A stretch of 64,000 bases of DNA from contig OY848918.1 in assembly GCA_963693285.1 (NCBI GenBank), forward strand, positions 6,143,876-6,207,875, read 5' to 3'. Below are positions 31,587 through 43,701 of the stretch, in pieces. Under the pieces are notes generated by a model. The model had not been told where the DNA came from. It made no database searches and worked only from the letters and a program-made list of their open reading frames with translations. Numbering within the stretch: the stretch's first letter is position 1; every line of letters starts with the position of its first letter. The stretch is from Xestospongia muta. Lineage: Eukaryota; Porifera; Demospongiae; Haplosclerida; Petrosiidae. Position numbers and translations under genes: made by a program.

Positions 31587-34500
31587 GCTCAAGTGGTGAG
31601 TATTTAAGGGTGTTTCAAGGACACAGAAACAATGCAACAGGTAAGCACCATATGAAATGGTTGTGGTTTGTTTGTTTGTTCATATGAACGAAATAGCAAA
31701 CCACGCCCATTTCACATGGTAAGTATTTCACATTTAGTGGTCTATGTTACTAAATATATATTATATATAATATGTGTTTAAAAAAATGTAGCAGTGTAAA
31801 ACCAGAAAGTATTGTTGTAAGTACAGCTCAATCTAAGTACAATCTTTTGATGATATGCCATTTATAGCGCAGTAGAAGTTTTGTATAAAGATATTGTAAA
31901 AATGTTATTACTAGACTCATGTCAACTACATTTGTCACTTGACTACTGTACTGTAATCAACATGAGAAAATTATAAAATTCCTCTCAGAAAGTGGGAGTG
32001 ATGTCACAAAGTCTACTGTATATTACTACTTGTGAGCATGATACTTCAAATACAAAAGTACTACACAATTACTGTCCAGTTCAGCTACCTTTTTGACACG
32101 TGCTATACGTTAAGTGTCTTAAATATTAACTTGACTTTCTTATCACTATTCTATGGAATGATACATTCAGAATTATCTTATAGAATAAAATATTATACTT
32201 TACAAGTTAAGGGGTTACAGGGTCAAAAATTTTTACTTGGATTTTTTGTGTTGTTATACAGAGTTCTTCCCATCTGGTTCCCTTTTTATATTTTTTCATA
32301 TTTTTACTTAATTACTTTAGCTGGAAAATGACAGTACTATTTCTCATATTTCTCAGTGTTATTATTTATTTACAAAGAGCTTGATGAAGTTTTAATTAAC
32401 AATTTAATCACAATAATGATGCTTCCATAATTATGATGAATGGAAATATGGAGGTTCACGGATGGAGATAGGCATCTCTCTTTTTTTGATAGAATACCCA
32501 TCACAAATTTTTTTTAAAATAGCGGATTAGTGAAGCTGTTGTTGTGAGGTAGTTGTTTATAAATAACTTTATTTTAAAGGAATATTCACAAATAATTCAC
32601 AAGTATGAAGTCCAGATATGTACAATAGCACAATCTTTTAGAAACTACATGGTTTTTCAGAGAAATGTGTAATAATTAAATTAGATTAATCATAAAATTA
32701 TAAGAGTTCAATAAAAGCTTTAAAATCAATGAAGTGTTGTATCAGAAATCCATACGTATTTTTTGCACTTGGAAAAGTATAATTGTTTTTTTTAATTGCA
32801 AATTATGCTATAAAAATGATTTTATTACATTGTGAATCTTGTTGTACGTTATGATATTTCTGTCTTGTAATTTGTTTAACGGAAAAATCTAAAAAAGTAT
32901 TTAAAGCACTTTATATAAATAAGAGAACCAATTTTAAAATAAATTTAGAAAAAATCAAAATAAAGACTGACACCTAAAATGCACATTTTCTTTGCCACAA
33001 ATGTAATGCTTCATTTATGTTAGCTCAACACTAACACAAAGAGCTGATAATCATGTGATCACGCATGACAAAACTAACATATACAGCTGATAATCATGTA
33101 CACATGGCAACACTAACATATACAGCTGATAATCATGTGATTACCCATGACAACACTAACATATACAGCTGATAATCATGTGATCATGCATAACAACACT
33201 AACATATACAGCTGATAATCATGTGATCACACGTGGCAACACTAACATATACAGCTGATAATCATGTGATCATGCATAACAACACTAACATATACAGCTG
33301 ATAATCATGTGATCACACATGGCTTAGCTGCTGTATTGTCTAAGGGAGAAATGAAAGTTAACACAAAATATTATAACATGGTGCTTGATGGTCACCACTG
33401 ATAACAATCAATTTTTACTGTTAGATGTAGTGTTGAATAACACACATAGTACATGTGAATGTAATATGGTGCCACTTGGATAATTAAACCACTAAAGAAG
33501 ACTATTGTATGACATCTGACTTTATATCCATTGCTAATAATGTTGTTAAAATACATTCTATACCAAAAAATGTCTCATGCACATTTTTTATAAACACAAT
33601 TTACTTTGGAAATTTACATGCGATTGATCGCTTCCTGTGTTGCCATTTTTAATTAATTAAAAGTCAATTTTTTGTGTTTGTCTTGTCGTAAACTTAAATC
33701 ACAACCAAAATACATATACTACTGCACAATAGTACCCTCCCTATATTATGTGATGTTGTATCATGTGATGTCATTTCAGGATATTCATTGGTCGCTAAAT
33801 AATAGCAACTTAATGAATTTATATTTAATTAAAATACTTCTTTTTTTGACTTAATTTTTAGCTCCACCCATAATCTGTTTACTGATTAAATCCTTTATTA
33901 TTTAGTCAAAGGGGTTAATTATTTTGGCCTGGAGAGTGAATACGTTGTTAGTGGTAGTGATTGTGGTCATGTCTTTCTATGGAACAAGCAAACGCAAAAT
34001 ATTGTTCAATATTTTGCTGGTGATGAAGAAGGCGTGGTCAGTTTTGTACTCTTATCTTGTAATAATCAATTGTATCATAATAGGTCAATTGTTTGGAGCC
34101 ACACCCCCATATGCCTGTACTGGCCGTTAGTGGGTTGGATCATGATATTAAAGTTTTCACGCCATCAGCTGATCAACCTACGGATCTTGATGGAATTCAT
34201 GAGGTATGTGTATGGGAGGGAGAGAGGAGGTGTGTCATCATAGTCTCACGAGCCAGACCCGACCCAAAGTGGGAAAGGGTCTGGAATTTTGTTAAATTAA
34301 TTTTGTTAATAACTTATAATAACTAGTGATAAATGGTTCTGTCTTTAGGTGACTACTCGTAACATGGAGAGACGGAAAGCGTCAGCAGACTTTGTCCCAG
34401 ATGGGTATGACCTCATATTAAGTTTTATTATGAGACAATATAGACGAGGGATAAGGGTAAGTTACCTTATATGATACCTAAAATTATGTATTCATTTTCT

Positions 34501-35360
34501 CTGTCTGTCTACTTGGTACATTTGTCTGTCACTATTGTCTTGTCCGTCTGTCTATTTGTCCTGTTTGTCTGTCTGTCTGTCTATTTTTCCTGTTAGTCTG
34601 TCTGTCTGTCTATTTGTCCTGTCTGTCTGTCTGTCTGTCTATTTGTCTGTCTGTCTGTCTATTTGTCCTGTTTGTCTGTCTGTCTGTCTGTCTATTTGTC
34701 CTGTTTGTCTGTCTGTCTGTCTGTCTATTTGTCCTGTTAGTCTGTCTGTCTGTCTATTTGTCCTGTTAGTCTGTCTGTCTTTGTCCTGTTAGTCTGTCTG
34801 TCTGTCTGTCTATTTGTCCTGTTTGTTTGTCTGTCTGTCTGTCTATTTGTCCTGTTTGTCTGTCTGTCTGTCTATTTGTCCTGTTTGTCTGTCTGTCTGT
34901 CTATTTGTCCTGTTTGTTTGTCTGTCTGTCTGTCTATTTGTCCTGTTTGTCTGTCTGTCTGTCTATTTGTCCTGTTTGTCTGTCTGTCTGTCTATTTGTC
35001 CTGTTTGTCTGTCATCTATCTGTCCATAATACTTCATTCACTAGTACATGTATCCATGAAATGCCTCTATTAATATAATTTACTTGCCTTAAGATATTAT
35101 CTGTACATGACTGCATAAATATATATTATACTTGTCTGTTTATCTGTGGCTATGTCTAGAGACGAGCAGGCATAGAAGAGGAGAATACAGGTAGCAGTGA
35201 ATCAGAAGACGAAATGAATGAAGAAGACAGCGAGGAGGAGGAAGAGGAGAGAGATAGAGATGAGGAAGAGGGAAGAACTCGACGTATCAGATGGAGAAGA
35301 CCCAGATACTATGACGATAATGATGACTCGGATGAAGATGGAACATGTGTTCAATCTTAG
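29676..35360 (+). CDS. DCAF8: DCAF8-like WD40 protein (CUL4-DDB1 substrate receptor)
   Basis: Thirteen exons give 497 aa: 29676-29984, 30512-30652, 30706-30806, 30887-30997, 31104-31146, 31194-31247, 31290-31356, 31409-31463, 31588-31640, 33906-34036, 34084-34203, 34349-34456, 35160-35360. The WD40 repeats carry hallmark DCAF8 (WDR42A) strings: [96 protein letters not shown], and [24 protein letters not shown]8 proteins dock substrates on the CUL4-DDB1 ubiquitin ligase through a propeller. The tail is highly acidic ([12 protein letters not shown]) with Arg-rich patches. The start at 29676 is chosen because the family motifs follow it; an in-frame ATG at 29622 would add 18 residues. Exons 4 and 9 have (CT)n polypyrimidine tracts. 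Confidence 0.92.
30037..30117. mobile_element. Short inverted-repeat (MITE-like) element
   Basis: 81 bp with terminal inverted repeats of 23 bp. The left end begins GTACTTTAATGTGAATTTAA and the right end finishes TTTCACATTTAAGTAC. The centre contains CAGACCCTA and CTGGAACCT. It lies in DCAF8 intron 1. A diverged relative is at 13461-13545. Confidence 0.65.
30834..30884 (+). repeat. (CT)n tract at DCAF8 exon 4 acceptor
   Basis: About 25 CT units running into TCTCAG|AATT. The exon begins at 30887. Confidence 0.95.
31501..31585 (+). repeat. (CT)n tract at DCAF8 exon 9 acceptor
   Basis: About 40 CT units with one TTT interruption, ending TCTCCAG|CTCA. The exon begins at 31588. Confidence 0.95.
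31641..33905 (+). other. DCAF8-like intron 9
   Basis: 2.27-kb intron from ACAG|GTAAGC to ATTTAG|TCAA. Apart from the 43-bp minisatellite at 33040-33312 I see nothing in it. Confidence 0.75.
33040..33312. repeat. 43-bp minisatellite, 6-7 copies
   Basis: Unit containing ACATATACAGCTGATAATCA then TGTGATCAC-CATG. Copies recur every 43 bp at 33122, 33165 and 33208; one copy is shortened. Confidence 0.92.
34241..34283. mobile_element. Solo terminus related to the 3238-3773 element
   Basis: TAGTCTCACGAGCCAGACCC resembles the left end of the MITE at 3238 (TAGTCTCACGTAGCCAGCCC). It is followed by a small hairpin, CCAGACCC...GGGTCTGG (34253-34284). It lies in DCAF8 intron 11. No matching right end is seen nearby. 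Confidence 0.4.
34500..35015. repeat. TGTC-rich minisatellite
   Basis: About 15 copies of a 27-35-bp unit, (TGTC)n plus TATTTGTCCTGTTTG, in DCAF8 intron 12 (34457-35159). Cys/Leu/Ser-rich open frames across it are artefacts. Confidence 0.93.
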
Positions 35361-35718
35361 CCCTGCCCACTATCATTCAAAGCCACACCCTCTTTATTAA
35401 TTCATATCTGTGTCATACTCAATAATTTCATTTTAGACCAGAAAATTTTATTATTATTGATTTCTCATAATTAGAATAAACCACTAGAAAATAAAAAAAA
35501 TGTCAGTCGTGATAATAGAACTGTGATAATGTCAGAAGTAAAATAATAATTTCCTAATTGTACCACTTAAATAGAATATTTTGTTTCCTGTGATCTGTAT
35601 TAATTTAATAGTATAACTGCTACTAACTAAAGTGATCTATGGTTTATATTTGATCTTGGATAGTAAGACCTGTGCTTAAATGCACACACATACCAGACAT
35701 ACTAAAATAACCTTCACA
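35361..35718. other. Shared 3' region of convergent genes DCAF8-like and SE-C
   Basis: 358 bp between two stop codons on opposite strands. DCAF8 has AATAAA at 35475-35480 (+). TTTATT strings at about 35392 and 35446 could serve the minus-strand SE-C transcript. The 3' UTRs probably overlap, so antisense pairing is possible. Confidence 0.55.
35475..35480 (+). terminator. Poly(A) signal AATAAA for DCAF8-like gene
   Basis: Canonical hexamer 115 bp after the stop codon, followed by an A-rich stretch. Confidence 0.5.
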
Positions 35719-38700
35719 CTAGACTTTGTTGCTCAAATTATCTGCACACAGTGTAAGATATTTCTGTATGTCAAGAACAAATTGATAAGTTAATTCTTTT
35801 CCCTCCACACACTCTAGAATGCCAAGGCCATAGAAACTCCGAAGTTCTCCTAACAATCCATGAAAGGTGAGTTCTGGGTTTTTAGATGACTGCGCCCACA
35901 TTTTAGTCAATGTTGTAGGATCTGTGATACAGAACTCATATCCGTGACCAGTCCATTGGATGATGTGACCATGGTTTGGACTAAGGAGAAGATGTAGTAA
36001 GAATTGCCACAGGTGTTCACTGCCTACAGAATAAACAGATGAATGCAAAGGTAAATGGATGCATAAAAGTAACAATGGATACATGCAATACAGATATGGA
36101 TATATAAATAAAAACAATGGATACATGCACTAAAGAAATGGATGTATAAAAGTAACAATGGATACATGGAATACAGAAATGGATATATAAATAAAAACAA
36201 TGGATACATGCACTAAAGAAATGGATGTATAAAAGTAACAATGGATACATGGAATACAGAAATGGATGTATACAGAAATGAATGTATAAAAGTAATAATG
36301 GATAAATGCAATGCAGAAATGGATATATAAATGTAACAATGGATATATACAATACAGAAATAGATATACATAATGTAACAATGCATACATACTATATAGT
36401 ACATAGCAATGTAAAAACAGACATTATGGCAACAAGGCGGTAACATTAACAGTATCCACCTGCTATAACCAAGCATGACCAGTGAAGTCACCTATTACAA
36501 TTTGTTATGTAATCAAACAACAATCTGATTAATCTGTCACACATCAAAGGCTCTCAAACATCCCAGCATTTATCCTTTACAAGCCAATGATTAAGTTAGT
36601 GGTGATAAAACTATCCAACTCTCCTTGGTAACCACAACACCCAACACTTCAAAAAAAAAGCCGTCAGATTATGGAAGATTTAGTACAATAAAGCTCAATA
36701 TTATACATGTAATTACATATTATATTAGCCTTTGTATTTTAATTTTAGGGCATTCACAACTTGGCTCCCTTCAAAGGTTATTAGGAGCCTGTATTCTCTG
36801 GTAGGTGGACTGGTTCAGACTACACCTAAGAGATTACAATAACATAAATTGATATTGAAATACAATAGGGTTAGTTATCTAGGCGGGTGCTAGTCGTCTT
36901 TCTTCTCTTTGTGAATTACAATTTAAAGAGAATAGGATTACACTTGTGATATGTGGGTCATATATAATTAATGTACTGCTAAAATAATTGGCTGTGTTAA
37001 CATAAAATGATATGATGACGACGATGCTCTAACACTTATTCTTTGCTTTGTAGAGTGCACTAACTAAATTAACATTTCTTATTCTTTTTGTGAAGGGGAC
37101 AATTAATTGTAAGGACAACAGTCTCGTTATACAGTAGCTGAAATTGATAATATGATATGTAGTATTTTCTTGTCTTTAGTTTCAAATAATTGGAATTTAA
37201 AATAAAAATGAGACGTTAAACAAACAAAAAATTTAGCCCATTATCCAGCATAAATAAGTGATCTAGGATGTTAACTTCTTTAGTTACTTGAAAAATAGAA
37301 TATTTTGACTGAGCTAAATACACAAATTTTAAAAATATATAACAGCTGTACAATCTAAATAAATCACTCATCTGTAACTCACAATTATCCTCAAGGCTAA
37401 TCAGATTAGCAGTTATTTATGACAATATATATATATATGGCTTTAGCTAGTACTACAAGGTCACAATAAACTCTTGGCCTTGGCTTTCGGGTAGTAACTC
37501 TACAAGGACACAATAATCTTGGCCCAGACTTCAACTAGTAACTCTAAGACACTTTATATCTTAAAGACACAATTAAGCATATGATTAGCCATACTGAATA
37601 ATACATGTTCTTACTAAAAGCATATGAGCCATATGTAATTGACATTTTGTTATAATGGCAGAAAATGCTGACCAATGCATCCTAGCTACTAAACTTGGTA
37701 TATAGTACACTTCCAATAAACAGTGCCAGTTTTAAATTCAACAGTATTATTTTTTCTTTTTGTCTTGTGGTACAACAAAGTGTGCTATGACTCTAGAACA
37801 AAGTCAGATCTAAGTGGATCAAAGATATCAATTACTCTTATTCTATAACTTAGTAGTTGCTAATTACAAAAGCATGCTTTACAACAGTCAGAAGTCTGTG
37901 TGTGTAATATAATAGTAGATTAGATATACGCCTTTTGTAATTAGTGTAACTATGACAGGTTGCTCAATGTGGATTGGTCTTTTGTTTTAGGATAACTATC
38001 CTTCGAGTATGGCTGCCAGTGGTAAGCACATTAAGATGACCCACACCTGTATGTGGTAACCTATATATGGTTAGCTAATGCAGTAACCTAGTTGTATGTG
38101 GTAATTTGTATATGGTAACCATAGCAACCAATCCATCCACACACCTGTTATCGTACATCCAATGATTATGCGAATACATCACCAAGTGAGATATCCATCC
38201 ATCCATATACTCATCCGTGCATCCATAGCTTACCACTTTGTTCAAGATTACCAAATCCCTCTAAAGGGGTCTGGGACATATAATTTTGTGTACTAGCTTC
38301 AACTTGCGTCTCATCTGCATTGTCTGTTGTTGGGAGAGATGGTGAAGAATGGCTCCGCAATATAACAGCTGGTCTTTTACTAGAGGATGAAGTGTCAAAG
38401 GTACTTTTATGTTTACGAATGATTGAAGAAGAGGAGGGACTGGAGCAATCAGTTGTTGCTAGAATATCCAAGTGCTGTCTAGACAACATTGGAGAAGTTT
38501 GAGATAAAGTGGGTGGAGTTGTCTGAACAGTTGATAATAGTGACGTTACCGGAAGCGGTACAAGGGAGAGAGGTGAAGGAAACATGGTAAGCGAAGACAG
38601 AGTTGATAGCGCAGGAAGAGAAAGAGGGTGTGGAGAGTATTGTCTCATTGGTAACAAAGTGGGAAGACTGGTTGGCCTTGACGATCTGGGCATGGGTAGT

Positions 38701-40548
38701 CCTGTTAACTGAGCTTGTTGTAAAACTGGTCTGACTTGTGGGAGAGGAGTAGACGGTACATTCCTACTACTACTCTCCTTGAAAGATAGAGTAGTTATAG
38801 GACGAGTAGTAGCTTTAACAGTATCAACAGCTTTTACATCTGTCTCCACTTGAACAATTGCACTTTCATAATTTGATAATATACTTTTGTTTATATTTTC
38901 CCACAAGACTGGAGATTCTGCACGTAAGGGACCACTTGAAGGGCCAGCTGCTTCTTTAGACTCAATCTCAGATTCCTTCAGATCAAGACTACTGCTAATG
39001 GTTTTTGGATCAGATGTAGTACTAATAAACTGTGGGTGTGAACTACTAGTGGGTGTGGTTTGTTGTGATAGTAACATAAACTGTGTTTGGGTCACCGGCG
39101 TGATAGGAAAATTTGCAGCTGATGATAGTACTGTTGGTGTTATAGGTCTGATTTGAGTGAACATAGGATTAAGTGGGAATAATGTGGTCATAGGAGATAC
39201 GATAGGAAGAAACGAGGGAGGAAGAGTAGGATAAGTAAAAGGAAAGGTCGGAAAGGGTGTATGAAGAAAAGGAGAAGGACTACTGTAAGTTGGTGAAGGT
39301 GTAGCGGCAGCTGTAGGCGTTACCGTGACAACAGATGATGGTGAGGGGATCATTCTTGATTGACTAATGGCGGTAAGAGAGTTATTCCACAAAGAATGGA
39401 ATGTATTTACATCTACAAGTGAGAAAATAGAACACTTAAGATTGAGTACAGCAGTCCATGTGTGCATGGAGTAAATTAGGCTCCGTGTGTATACCAACAC
39501 AATATGTCCATCGATGTTTCTGTGTGTCTATTGCATTTTTGAAATAATAACTGACGTATTATTTAATTATTTAATGAGTGTGTTTTTTAAGGAAATAGGA
39601 TAAATATCACAAAGCATAACTTGTTATTACTTTATTCTTTTGATATGGCTTCTAACATAAAGGCCGTCCATTCATTCATACATGTATCTTCCCATCAATC
39701 ATAATGCTACTCGACTCTCTATCCATTTATCCATCCATCCATCCATCAATCCAGTAGCCCTCCATTCAGTAATCTGTCTCTTTAATCTGTCCACTTATCA
39801 ATAGCTAAAGAAGCCAGTTCATTGTATACTCCTACCTAACAATAATACCACTAATTAATCGTCTGCATAAAGTATAATTCTATTAAAATTAACGATATTC
39901 ATACTAATCTGTTCAAGTTTGTCCTGACCAAAGGGAAGGCTCTATATTTGTAACCTAGTAACCTCCTTAGCAACACAAAGATCCCATCCCTCCTTAAAGC
40001 AAACATTTGTACTTTAAACAAAAACAATGAAAAGAACAAAAGCTCAATAGGAAAGTATATATATATTTACCAGTAATGGCGCCTAATCCAGATGGCTTCC
40101 GATTCACCCAAACCATAAGAGCGTTCTGTAACCCTATAGCTACCAATCCTTTGGCTTGAAGAACTGAACCTCGAGGGATAACTAACTCCCAAATTTGTCT
40201 CAGTCCGTTCCCTATGCAATAAGAAATATTCTATTGTTATGATAGTTTGCGTTAATGAATACAATCCATCAATAAGGCAAAACAAGTCGACTATTTAACT
40301 ATTAATGACACTATAAGGAAGACAATAGAGGTGTATGCAATGAGTTATATACGTACTAATAGACAATTTAAATAACATTCATATACAGCACCCATTTAAA
40401 CAGATGCTCTCTGTTCATGTTCCCTCATAATAAACACAGCTGCAATAATTATTAGGCGTCACTTTTACTATAATCAAAATTTACTGCAGCCATTTAAATG
40501 GAAATTAATAGCACTTGTTCAAAACCAGCTGAATACAACAAACAACAC

Positions 40549-40586
<38 letters not shown>

Positions 40587-43269
40587 AATAGTACTTTATT
40601 CAAATATACACATACCTCCATATGTAAGTATGTTTCCATACATTATTCTGGTGCCAAATAGTATCGTCAGAGCGTCCCTTCGTACGTAGATTTCACCAGA
40701 CTTGTTTAACTGGTAAATAATGTCGCCTAATTTTCTGAAACTTTGCTTTTCGCTGAATATTAAAACTGCTTGTGATCTTATGATATCCTTGTCAATTGAA
40801 TGAACTGATCTGTCATTATTTCTACCTATTAATAAAATGAACAAGTGAACAGGTATAGATAAATGGATGAATTTATGAATGGATGGATGAATGAATGGAT
40901 AGAAAATGGATGGATGAATGAATGAATGGATAGAAAATGGATGGATGAATGAGGGATGGATGGATGTATGAATAAATGTATGGATGGCTCAATATATCAA
41001 AGACAACAAAAAGTAGTTGGAAATATAGTAAAAAGACTTTCTAGGAGATTACACAACATAGTAGAAGATATTAGTTGAATTTGAAAATATGTAGGTGTAA
41101 CAACTATTACTTTTGATCACCTTGTGCTGAGAATGCGTGCCCTAGACTACTGACATCACCATGACAACATGTTTACATTAGGTAAAGGTCCAATAACAAT
41201 AATGTAGTCACTTGTTACTCTCTAGAAAACCATGAAAAGTACACAATCCTAATTGAATCATTGATGCAAATAAAGATTTCGTCTCCATAACAACAGACAG
41301 TGTATTTATTTCAAATTAAGTTACATAGTTGTCTGTTGGGTACCTCTACACTTTAAAATGTCTCTCTGATTGTTTTGATCTAACCACTATATTGGAACTA
41401 TAGCTACAGGGTGGTCTTAATCCAATTTGAGGTTGAGAATAAAAAATAATGTCTGGCAATCCTCAGTATGTTTGTACTATAAAGAACGCTATGCATACTG
41501 ACCTGTCTAAGGACATATACTACTACACTGCAGCTATTGAACAGAGAGAAGTAAGTGTCAGACATTAATTTGGCTGCCTTACATTTAGTCATACACATCA
41601 CTACAGTATTGGTGAGCTCTAGTGTTAGAGGATAAGCACTGGTAGTAAAGATTGACCATCCCAAAATATTCTTATTACGGCTCGTTATCAATCTAAACTA
41701 TTGGTAACTCTTACAAGCTTCTTTTAAACAAACACTTTTAAAACATATTATTGAAAAAGCCATTGTGATGATAATGGTCTGACTAGTTAGGAGACAAAAA
41801 CCTGATCAATAGATGAAACAAGTGGGATAGACAGACAAAACATTTGAACAAACAATAACTCGTGTAGGCCTTAATGTTACTGACGTAAATCTGGAATCTA
41901 GAAAATGCATTAGATGACACTGAAACCAAAGAAGGACATTCTAATATATGGCCACTCTAAACATGGTCATTATGGCAATATCTATATTCACTCTTCATCA
42001 TATTAAGGGAGATTGTCTTTTCCTTATATAGTATGAATATACAATAATATCGTTATGCAATAAGGTATAAGATACACATCATTACGTAATAGTTATGTAA
42101 CAAACACATACAAGATGTACCATTTAAAAGATCCTAAAAATTATTACAGCTGCAGCTATATAAACCATTACCAAATACAAGGAAGTTGAAGAAATTAAGT
42201 ATACTAATTGTTTGTAACAGCACTTGTGTATGGCACTTCATTGCATTGTATAGTTTTGCTATGATTTAATTTTATCTTATTAAGAAATCCTTCAGTGTTA
42301 AACTTGACTAGAAAGGGGGCATTTACAATACATCCAGACATATCAAATTAATGAGATAACACATCGAATGAAATTCACAATTGACAATACTAATATCATG
42401 AACGGATTAAAAGCTATGAATTCAATTAAACGTGAGAATTAGACAAACAGTCTACTCCAGGACTGACCTGCTATGAAATTATTTTCAGAGCCGATTGCTA
42501 TCACTTCGTGAAGGACACTTTCTTCATATTGTGATATGGGAAGGTGAATAAAACAGTTTGGGAGGGTGACGGTTGTGGAGGAAAGAAATAACGGAGGGTT
42601 TCTAATGATCCCATCGTCCTGTAGAAAAACCTGTGTCATGTGTGTTAGTAATGGATTTAATCCATCATCCCCATGTCCGATAAATATTAGAGTTCTTTGA
42701 CGAAAAAATTCTTTTAATCGAAGAAAGAGTGCCTGCTCTTTGACTTTTTTGTCATACACATTAGTATGCAGAACTATAGAGGAGCTGTTATTGTAAATGC
42801 CATGAATATGCAATAGACCATTGGCTTGTCCGTCCAACCACTGTTCTAGAAGAGCTGTATCTGATAATAGAATGGGTTTAGTACCTGTAATTGTGTCTAA
42901 AATGGTGTCATAGAAAGAATAGACTAATTTGCAGCCTTTACTTTGCAGATTGAGAAGAAGTTGGACTGTTTTTGTAGAAGTCAATGTCTGAACACCAGTC
43001 AATGCCAAACTGGACTGTAGCCATTGATCTTGAACTCCTTGGCGTTCTAGAACTGAGGTCAGCTCTTTTGCAAAGTTGTCTATGTCTTGAGCTAGCTGCA
43101 TTAACCGCCCACGCTCATCGTCAATACTTACCAGATCAAGGCCACCTTGAATGAGAGTTTGATAGGACAACTTGAGACTAGGTGGGGTATCTGAAAGGCA
43201 AAAGCGAGTCACCATGGGCCCGACTACTACCATACAGACACCAGGATTTATCTCCAGCAACGGATTCAT
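35719..43269 (-). CDS. SE-C: SIR2-like / ETS-domain fusion protein with divergent ETS helix
   Basis: Minus-strand exons 43269-42468, 40825-40616, 40211-40071, 39412-38234 and 36023-35719 give 878 aa, all joins in phase 1. The SIR2-like domain has VVVGPMVTR (14-22), WLQSSLAL (83-90), VYSFYDTIL (116-124), LLHIHG (152-157) and IFIGHGDDGLNP (195-206); the Asn position is Phe119 and His156 is kept. Exons 2 and 3 encode the middle domain (LRQIWELV...GLVAIGLQNALMVW), split by an intron that SE-A and SE-B lack. Exon 4 is a Pro/Ser/Thr linker with SSSKRPAVILRSHSSPSLP. The ETS domain (HLWQFLLHLLLS...) has recognition helix FHGLLGELRSFY: the first canonical Arg is Gly, the second is kept. DNA binding is therefore doubtful. 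The start is set by alignment with SE-A; an in-frame ATG at 43365 would add 32 residues. Confidence 0.85.
36024..38233 (-). other. SE-C intron 4
   Basis: 2.2-kb intron before the ETS exon. It holds the minisatellite at 36040-36375; otherwise it is plain AT-rich sequence with an (AT)n at 37426-37438. Confidence 0.75.
36040..36375. repeat. About 42-bp minisatellite, 8 copies
   Basis: Units containing AACAATGGATACATG then CAATACAGAAATGGATATAT, with alternating subtypes. Minus-strand Tyr/Ile/His-rich frames across it are repeat artefacts. Confidence 0.9.
40549..40592. repeat. (AAT)n microsatellite
   Basis: About 14 AAT units with one interruption, just downstream (minus sense) of the SE-C exon 2 donor. 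Confidence 0.85.
40826..42467 (-). other. SE-C intron 1
   Basis: 1.64-kb intron. A GGATGAAT-type repeat lies at 40860-40985. I see no exon; a minus-strand open frame at 41404-41691 lacks usable splice context and family similarity. Confidence 0.7.
40860..40985. repeat. (GGAT/GAAT)n minisatellite
   Basis: Short repeat of ATGGATGGATGAATGAATGG with interruptions. Confidence 0.88.
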
Positions 43270-43635
43270 CCTCCTCAGCCTCTTGACAGTTTGCTGAATT
43301 CTACAGATGTGTTCTCTGCATTGCACTGGCTGTATGTGTGTTGAATAATTAATCGTAGGCGACACTATACGCGCTAAGCTGCGGAAATAATAATCACTAG
43401 TTAATTAATCCATTAATCGTAGTTGTTATTAAATAACACTCCATCGTTGAAGCGTTAAACTTTTACGTGCCGTCATCGAACAATAACAATAATATAAACA
43501 AGAAGTAACTTGATTAAATTTTTAATAGCATAAGAAAAAGAGTAGAGAAAAGAACACGAGGTATTAAGAACATTTGATAAAGTCACACAGCATTATAAAT
43601 CAGAAAGAAATAAAAGAAAGAGAATCATGAAACAC

Positions 43636-43678
<43 letters not shown>

Positions 43679-43701
43679 CAACAAATCCATTTTCTATAAC
43701 T
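43270..43701 (-). other. Spacer between SE-B stop and SE-C start
   Basis: 432 bp between tandem minus-strand genes. It must hold the SE-B 3' UTR and the SE-C promoter. It contains an (AAT)n at 43637-43672 and GCGGAA at 43380-43385 (a weak ETS-type core). Nothing else is evident. Confidence 0.55.
43637..43672. repeat. (AAT)n microsatellite
   Basis: About 12 AAT units just beyond the SE-B stop codon. Confidence 0.9.

Noticed and set aside
34535..35029. Cys/Leu/Ser-rich small proteins
   Set aside because: Translations of the TGTC minisatellite in DCAF8 intron 12.
36017..36491. Minus-strand Tyr/Ile/His-rich frames suggestive of a membrane peptide
   Set aside because: They are translations of the 42-bp minisatellite in SE-C intron 4; the true exon begins at 36023.
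40067..40285. 72-aa minus-strand open frame ending ...WIRRHYW
   Set aside because: The real SE-C exon 3 (40211-40071) uses another frame, shown by phase and by similarity to the SE-A and SE-B middle domains.
41404..41691. 95-aa minus-strand open frame inside SE-C intron 1
   Set aside because: No similarity to the paralogues, no required phase and no convincing splice sites.
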